A model generated the notes under the pieces. It worked only from the letters and a program-made list of their open reading frames with translations, made no database searches and was not told the origin of the DNA. The position numbers and the translations under genes are program-made. This document shows positions 42,784 to 64,000 of a stretch of 64,000 bases of DNA, piece by piece. This stretch comes from Nematostella vectensis. Its lineage: Eukaryota; Cnidaria; Anthozoa; Actiniaria; Edwardsiidae. The stretch's first letter is position 1; each line of letters begins with the position of its first letter. The stretch is from the NCBI RefSeq assembly GCF_932526225.1, contig NC_064045.1, forward strand, positions 11,064,022 through 11,128,021, given 5' to 3'.

Positions 42784-45700
42784 TCATATTACCGTACTTG
42801 GGAATCCAAATACTGGTATAGTTTCTATTGTCGGCAAGAATGAAAACAATAAACTTGCAAAAAACAGTCCAATAATAACATTGACCACATGGTACCACAG
42901 CCCGGAGCCAGCCTTTCGTAGTCTCCTGCCCCGCCCTTGTTCACGGAAGTGCTTAACAACTCCTGATAGATCATGGACCTTTGGGGTGTACTGGAAATGT
43001 GATCTTGCCTTAGCTATTGAGAAGTAATGGGTTACGCCGGTTTTGTGTACCTGGAATAAAGATCACAAATACAGAAGATATAACTCAAGAGGGGTCGGAG
43101 GTATTTTTTTCAAGAAGTAAGTTGCTAAGTAAAAAAGTTTTTAGACTTTGGCATGCTTGATGCCTTTTTAATATAGTACTGAGTATTAAATTTTGGGCTC
43201 TATCCTTTCTATGTCATCTATACCCCCCAAACCATCATCCTGTCTATGTCATCCTTATACCTACCATACAATCATGTCTATGTCATCTTTATACCCCCAC
43301 CCCATCATCATGTCGATATCTTTATGCCTAAGTGTGAAACCTACTCCTCCTCAGTCAAGCAGTGCATATTGTGTATTACCTCAGTTCTTGTTAGGAGGGG
43401 CTGGAAGTTGTAAATGTATCTGCCAACTACAGAGTGAATTATCTCTGTGAGATATGCTATTGAGACAAAACAACAGATAAGACATCTCAGATTAATTCTG
43501 AATAACTCCATACAATAAAAAGCAAAAAAGAAATACTAACCTAAGACATATACAAGTACAAATGGTAGCCTCAGGGTGGGGTACTTATAGCCAAGTCCTT
43601 CAACCTATCACAATATTAAGGTCATTATTGATAATTAACCATCATACCACACCCTTCTCTGGAGCTACAGTACCCTCAGGAATGGTCAAAATCCAGATGC
43701 TAAAAAATATTTCATTCATTCCTGAACAGTTTTTATTCCTGCCAAGGCTAAGGGTATGTAAGTAAAAAGTGTCTTAAAAATTGAATAAGCACAGGTAGCC
43801 CAGGCAATGGTTGCTTGTCGTAGCTCGGAATTCGGCTGTTCTGAGATCGGTCGAGTAAAGCGTTTTTTTTTTGTGTGAAATGTTGTCAATAAAATTGCCT
43901 TAGAACTTAGAACATGCCTTGTTGTTGTCAAATTCGCATGTAATAAAACAAGGCATGTTCTAAGTTCTAAGGCAATTTTATTGACAACATTTCACACACA
44001 CAAAAAAAGGCTTTACTCGACCGATTTCAGAACAGCCGAATTCCGAGCTACGACAAGCAACCATTGCCTGGGCTACCTGTGGAATAAGCAGAGCCAGAAT
44101 CGTTTGTGAACTCAAAGCAATAACAACAATCTGGCCGCTATTGTCCTTCACTGGGGTGGGTGGGGGACCATTTTAAACTATAGCTAGGCAGTTTACAATG
44201 TTCTCAGTATTTCTATTTTCATATGATGCAAATTTAATACAATAAAAATTTGTACAAAAATAAATACGCTAGGGATACTATTTCTTACATACTGTACATA
44301 CCAAAGGCTTGAAGAACTCAAAGTTGTTTATGGGACGCCCATCTGAAATAAAGTATGCTTCCCCAGCCTAACAAAGAACATACTTGTTTAGCTGGTGCTG
44401 GTTCTGAGTGCCAGTCTTTTGTTGGGAGCTTTGAAAAATATCATAATTGAACATGAGATTGGCCAGATATATCATGAATTTTGAAGGACTGTTGGACTAG
44501 GCAAACCAAAATTTAGATATTTTTGAGGCAGTTGTCTCACCACACCCAAGCTGGCTCTCATTTGGAATTATAGAAAAGAAATTATTAGGATATGTTTTGT
44601 TTTCAAAAACACATGAAGCCAAGACACACTGGGGATGTATAAGCAAACACATTTGTACTTAAAAAAGAGTATTGGCTAGCAGACTAATATTTACCTTCCC
44701 TACATCTTCACATAATTCTTTGCAATGTGCATGTGAAACCGAGGTCAGGCGTCAAAATTGTAAAGAAGATGGCAAAGTTTGTTTATCTCGGTTTCACATG
44801 CATGTCGCATAGAGTTGTGGTTAATATGTGGCGCATGAAATCAAGGTCAGGCCTTAAAATTGTAAACAAGATGGCAAAGTTTGTAGCCAGCTGACTGAAG
44901 AACGAGAAGGAGAAAAAATATCCAAATGTGTGCTGAAAAAATCTCTGAAAAAAGGTTTCTTTTAAAATACCTCATTTAGCGGGAGGGACAAAAATTAATT
45001 ACCCACCCCTCCCCCAAAAGTAAACAAACAAACAAAATGCTGTAAACTGAGTCTCAAACTGCTTTTTTTTTATTTGACCAGAAATGTTAATGGGCATGTT
45101 AAACGGCATTTTGATACCATGGACCATGGAAAATCTTGCTTCATTCTCTGGGGATTCATACTTATCAAGTATGACTACCACAAACCCTTTATTTTATAAA
45201 TCTGATACTTTTGGTATTTGCTGAAACATTGTTTTCTTAAATATGATCAAATGCATCATCCATAGCGTTGTCACTCACAGCAAGAGGTGCCTTTCCAGTA
45301 AGGGCACTTCCTGCTCCCACATGGGCCAGAACAAGGTTATCCACATGTACAAAGTCCACTTTGCTTTCTCCTCTGCCATACGTGAAGGAGAACAGGCCTT
45401 TCTCAATGTAATTCTAGATAAAAAAAACAAGTACACTTTCTCTAGGTGCCATAGCCAGAGTTTCCATTTACCCATTTAGGCAACATTTTCTCTTAAGGTA
45501 TCTCATTCTTGTTCCAAGTGATCCTTTGGACATTTTCTTTTATTTTCTAGCAAACCTTCCAGTAAGTGAAGTAGTTTGCCCAAACTCTCTCCTGGCTATT
45601 GGCCTGGAAACCATAAATTACTTTTAAACATCTTTATGGAGAGGTCTTTGGGTCTTTTCTATTGGAATTCCTGAGACCATGAATTCAGAGCCAAGTTTTA

Positions 45701-46040
45701 AACCTTGGCTACAATAGCAAGAAACAAATGACATTGTGTACATATATAAAAAGAAATTTCTTACTACAATCCTGGGTAAATGCCTTTCTTCTCCTTCTCC
45801 ATAAATCCCAGCTGGCCTCAATGCGCAAGTTCTTAGATAATCACCACCTTCAATAATTAAGTTACATAATATCATAGAAATTCTAAGTAGCCAACAAACT
45901 AAATTTATTCTAAAAATGCTGATATTATGACACTTTCAAACACTTTTAATAAGTCCATAATTATAATACAAATATCAACCCCTGATAATACTGATAACAT
46001 CAAGTAATACATCCAGGCCCGTACCCAGAATTTTTCTTGG

Positions 46041-46077
<37 letters not shown>

Positions 46078-48191
46078 CGAAATCTGAAAAGAATGGACCT
46101 CATTTTTCTGGGGTGTGTGTGTGTGTGGTGGGGGGGGGGAGGGCGGGTGAAGGGAGTTCTCTGATAAAAATCTGACCACCCACAAAAAAACAAATGATTT
46201 TTTTATGCCTTTGCAGTATCTCCACGGGACGTTTATTGTCAGATTTGACTACATACTAGATTGATCTATGTCTACAAATAGCATGTCTATTGAGAACCGA
46301 AGTGGACCTTCGACCCCACCCCCTGGGTACAGGCCTGACATCTCCCTGACTTACTTGGCAAATTAGTCTTGTTAGCCTTCAAGACATTCTGTTCTGATAT
46401 TGACTTTGTTTTTGAATAATGATCTGTGTGCTGACAGAGAAAAATATAGGAGGATACTGGAAGTTTCTTCAATTGATATTGACCAAGAGCTTAGTTAGAG
46501 CAATTCAAAGACGTTGAGAATTTAGCACATTGGTGATAGTTGTAGCCTCCAGCTGTTCTTTGTGTCTGCCACGCAATGCTCTGATTGGGAACGTTGCATG
46601 AACGACACAAAGAACAGCTATGCACAGGAGACTAAAAAGGTAACAAAAAAGGAAAAAAAACAATCACTTCAAATGTTTTACCACTGAGGTGGGATATGTT
46701 TTCTGATAAGTTACCTCATCTAAAGGCAGGTAAGGTAAGGCCTCATCCCCTTCATGAATCTCATTGCTGCCAAATATCACATTGTATGTGCTGGTATAAA
46801 CTAGATGTGCCACACTAAGTTGTATACAAGCTGCAAAAAAGTTTCAAGAGAGCAATGAAGACCATTATGTATTCCTATCTACTGCCTGGAGACAAAATCT
46901 GTCAAGGGCCTTAGGGGTGAAAATGAAAGATAAATAAATATGTTAAAAAATGAATGAATATGAGTGAATGATTCAAATCCTTTTTTAAACAAAAACAAAT
47001 GTTTTGTATGATCCAGAATATTTCTCATCTTTACTTTTTATGTGGGTTATGCAAAAAGCCTGTTTTCCTCAGTCCCAAAAGGTGGCTTATTCATTAAGGA
47101 TTTTAATTAAAGATGAGTTTGTTGTTGTGTGACCGCCAAGAATTGAAATTCATTTTTCGTCTGGAAATAGTGCATAGTCAATCATTCCACCATGACCAAT
47201 CAATTCCCTTGCTGTGTGAAGTCAAATGGTTTATAATGCAACAATTAAATCATGACTTTGTAATATGTTTGATGCATTTTTTAAGAGATGACGCACTTTG
47301 TGCTTGTTTAGGCAGAGGATTGACTATGTGTTCCCAAAGGAGACATGGGATTTTGAATTCCCTAATATGGCACATTAACGGGCCCACTACAACCTTTTGC
47401 CTGACAACCACCTGAACACACTACTGTTTACCTTCTATTATGTTCTGTGTTCCCTGTATATTGACCTTTTCTATGAGTTCCTTGTTGAGCTGCGAAAAAT
47501 ATCCATGTATGACATTGTAGTATTTCCACGTTTTACGTTTGGTGTTTCACTTTGGAATTTTCAACAAACTAGAGTGATCGAGAATGCTTTTTTATATATT
47601 TTGCTTATGCTTTATAGTTTTGTCTACAAAGCATGTATATTGCTTAATGGAAGTGGACTTTCCTCCATTGTGGGGAGGGGGGTTAAAAGCACCCCTTGCA
47701 GCCCCCCCCCCCCCCCGGTTACATGTCCCCCTCCCCCTTTTTTGTCCTCACCACATTCTTTAGTGGACAAAAACTTTCTCTTCCCTCAAAACACACGGCA
47801 ACGCTTGCTTCTAGTAATTTTGGCAATGCAACGGCTTCCTGTGCGAGAATATTTACCTGCTCTCGGCCCGACATTCCATATGATGCTGAATGAAACACAT
47901 AATCCGCTCCTTTAACAACAGCCCTGACGTGTTCCTTATTGCTTACATCTCCCTGTAGAGGCACTTGATACATTAGCGTTACATAATCAACCGCGCGAAA
48001 CAAACGGGCAAAAAAACACTGACCTTTACAAATGTCAATCCTTTTGAGTGTCTTGGCTCTCTGATGTCGAAAAGGGTGACTTCAGCTCCCTTTTCTGACA
48101 ATGCGTATCCTAAGCGAGATCCAAAGTAGCCAGCACCGCCTGTTACTACAACCTTCTTGCCCTCATAGCATTTTCTCTCCTTTTCCGACAT
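42784..48191 (-). CDS. SDR42E1: Short-chain dehydrogenase family 42E member 1-like, 401 aa
   Basis: Eleven exons on the minus strand: 48191-48024, 47952-47857, 47489-47432, 46830-46715, 46430-46355, 45847-45765, 45413-45279, 44367-44302, 43604-43541, 43456-43380, 43050-42784 (1206 nt, phases all agree). This is an extended SDR. The Rossmann motif VVVTGGAGYFGSRLG binds NAD(P), FDIREPRH holds the cofactor-selecting acid, VFHSASYGMSGREQ and YTSTYNVIFG follow, and the catalytic YxxxK is in HYSKTKS. Then come LRTCALRPAGIYG, FVHVDNLVLAH, AYFISDGRPINNFEFF and RTEVHKTGVTHYFS. A hydrophobic segment near the end (VVNVIIGLFFASLLFSFL) is a likely membrane anchor. The family is related to 3-beta-HSD/NSDHL steroid enzymes; the substrate is not known. 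An in-frame ATG 27 codons upstream (48272) gives an alternative start; I chose 48191 by family length. Confidence 0.94.
43790..44081. mobile_element. 292-bp near-perfect foldback MITE (SDR42E intron 8)
   Basis: Arms of about 135 bp (43790-43923 and 43949-44081) are nearly perfect inverses, separated by about 25 bp. Ends are CACAGGTAGCCC and GGGCTACCTGTG. The 7-bp word GAATAAG flanks both sides (43783-43789, 44082-44088). Confidence 0.9.
46014..46337. mobile_element. 324-bp MITE, family A, complete (SDR42E intron 5)
   Basis: Ends CAGGCCCGTACCCAG and CTGGGTACAGGCCTG are inverted. ACATC flanks both sides (46009-46013, 46338-46342), a perfect 5-bp target duplication. It contains a 34-nt G run at 46042-46075 and a second G-rich zone near 46110-46145. 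It lies 17 bp from the exon 5 donor. Confidence 0.9.
46543..46634. repeat. Foldback hairpin in SDR42E intron 4
   Basis: AGCTGTTCTTTGTGTC (left) pairs with GACACAAAGAACAGCT (right). The outer arms are imperfect (TAGCCTCC / AGGAGACT). Confidence 0.7.
47600..47725. repeat. MITE family A remnant in SDR42E intron 2
   Basis: It shares 'tttatagttttgtctacaaa', 'gcatgtatattg', 'gaagtggac' and a following G/C-rich zone with a 14-nt C run at 47703. It has no clear termini. Confidence 0.55.
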
Positions 48192-48535
48192 TTTCGCCAA
48201 GATAATGAGAAATCGACCAGGCGTTCCTTGCAAACGTACAGCGATAAACGGGCTGCTTGCGTTATGACACATAAAATAAATACTCGCACGGAATATAGGT
48301 CTCAGTTATAGAATAAGAAAACTCCCTAAAAAGTTTATTTAGCTGACTTCAAAATATATTTTGTTAGAATTTGGCTAGATATAGCATTTTGCTTCTTTTA
48401 ACCGTCTAACTCGCTCCAGGTCTCTGCCCGCGTAACTGAAAGCGAGGTTTCAGTATCACATTCAAGATGGCGCCCGAGGTCGGTTTTGTCCCCACGTTGT
48501 TTTAGCTGCTGTGTTCTGTCCGATAATGAAATGGA
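48192..48535. promoter_or_regulatory. Divergent promoter interval, SDR42E / SMG1
   Basis: 344 bp separate the start codons of the head-to-head genes. TCAAGATGGCGCC at about 48462-48474 matches the YY1-type initiator-proximal motif (AAGATGGCGGC consensus), here read toward SMG1. No TATA box is evident. Two short uORFs precede the SMG1 ATG. Confidence 0.55.
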
Positions 48536-63511
<14,976 letters not shown>

Positions 63512-64000
63512 GTAACTTCACCAGCAATACAGTACACCATCCTACATGCCTTTATACTCACACTCAAAGGTAACTTCACCAGCAATACAGTACACCATCC
63601 TACATGCCCTGTATACTCATTCTCAAAGGTAACTTCACCAGCAATACAGTACACCATCCTACTTGCCCTTTATACTCACACTCAAAGGTAACTTCACCAG
63701 CAATACAGTACACCATCCTACATGCCCTGTATACTCATTCTCAAAGGTAACTTCACCAGCAATACAGTACTACACCACTTACTGTTTAGACAATAGAGTG
63801 CACCATCCTACATGCCTTTATACTCACACTCAAAGGTAACTTCACCAGTAATACAGTACACCATCCTACATGCCCTGTATAATCACACTCAAAGGTAACT
63901 TTACCTGTAATACAGTGCACCATCCTACATGCCCTGAATACTCACACTCAAAGGTAACCACCAGCAATACAGTACACCATCCTACTTGCCCTTTATACTC

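Noticed and set aside
47397..47915. 172-aa plus-strand ORF in the SDR42E region
   Set aside because: It overlaps minus-strand SDR42E exons 2 and 3 and a MITE remnant with a poly(C) run. No domain.

Overview
The window looks like nuclear DNA of an invertebrate animal, most likely a cnidarian such as a sea anemone (inference). It holds intron-rich genes whose exons line up one after another with conserved animal proteins (SMG1, LMF1, SDR42E1, a type I PKA regulatory subunit, a C7orf50/WKF-domain protein). Splice sites are ordinary GT-AG. The DNA is AT-rich, and introns and spacers are packed with small inverted-repeat transposons, poly(G) tracts and degenerate retroelements. There is no bacterial operon, CRISPR array, tRNA or rRNA that I can see. 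Species identity cannot be settled from sequence alone.

Layout. 1-11.4 kb is a transposon block: a terminal-inverted-repeat (TIR) element split by a 5'-truncated LINE, a decayed tyrosine-recombinase (DIRS/Ngaro-like) retroelement, and a 1.34-kb TIR element carrying a PIF1-helicase fragment. 11.5-15.2 kb (+) is a four-exon secreted PEBP-family gene. 16.1-24.4 kb (+) is an eleven-exon LMF1 gene, including an 11-nt microexon. 25.5-31.2 kb (-) is an ankyrin-repeat gene, divergent from a WKF/C7orf50 gene at 31.7-34.0 kb (+). 36.0-40.0 kb (+) is an eight-exon PKA RI subunit gene with two perfect CRE sites just upstream. 42.8-48.2 kb (-) is an eleven-exon SDR42E1-like gene, head to head with the NMD kinase SMG1 at 48.5-63.5 kb (+). 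For SMG1 only the first 18 exons (681 codons) lie in the window.

The genes do not form one pathway; they are a typical animal gene neighbourhood. The least ordinary features are repeat-derived: a minisatellite that starts at the first base of a MITE; an array made of an SMG1 exon end plus its 5' splice site; a PIF1 fragment inside a TIR element whose end lies 71 bp from a start codon; a nested LINE whose unbroken host-element paralogue sits in another gene's intron; and many foldback elements next to exons. I found no convincing new multi-gene system.

Exon coordinates were read by hand from ORF continuity, splice consensus and remembered protein families. No alignment or search was run.
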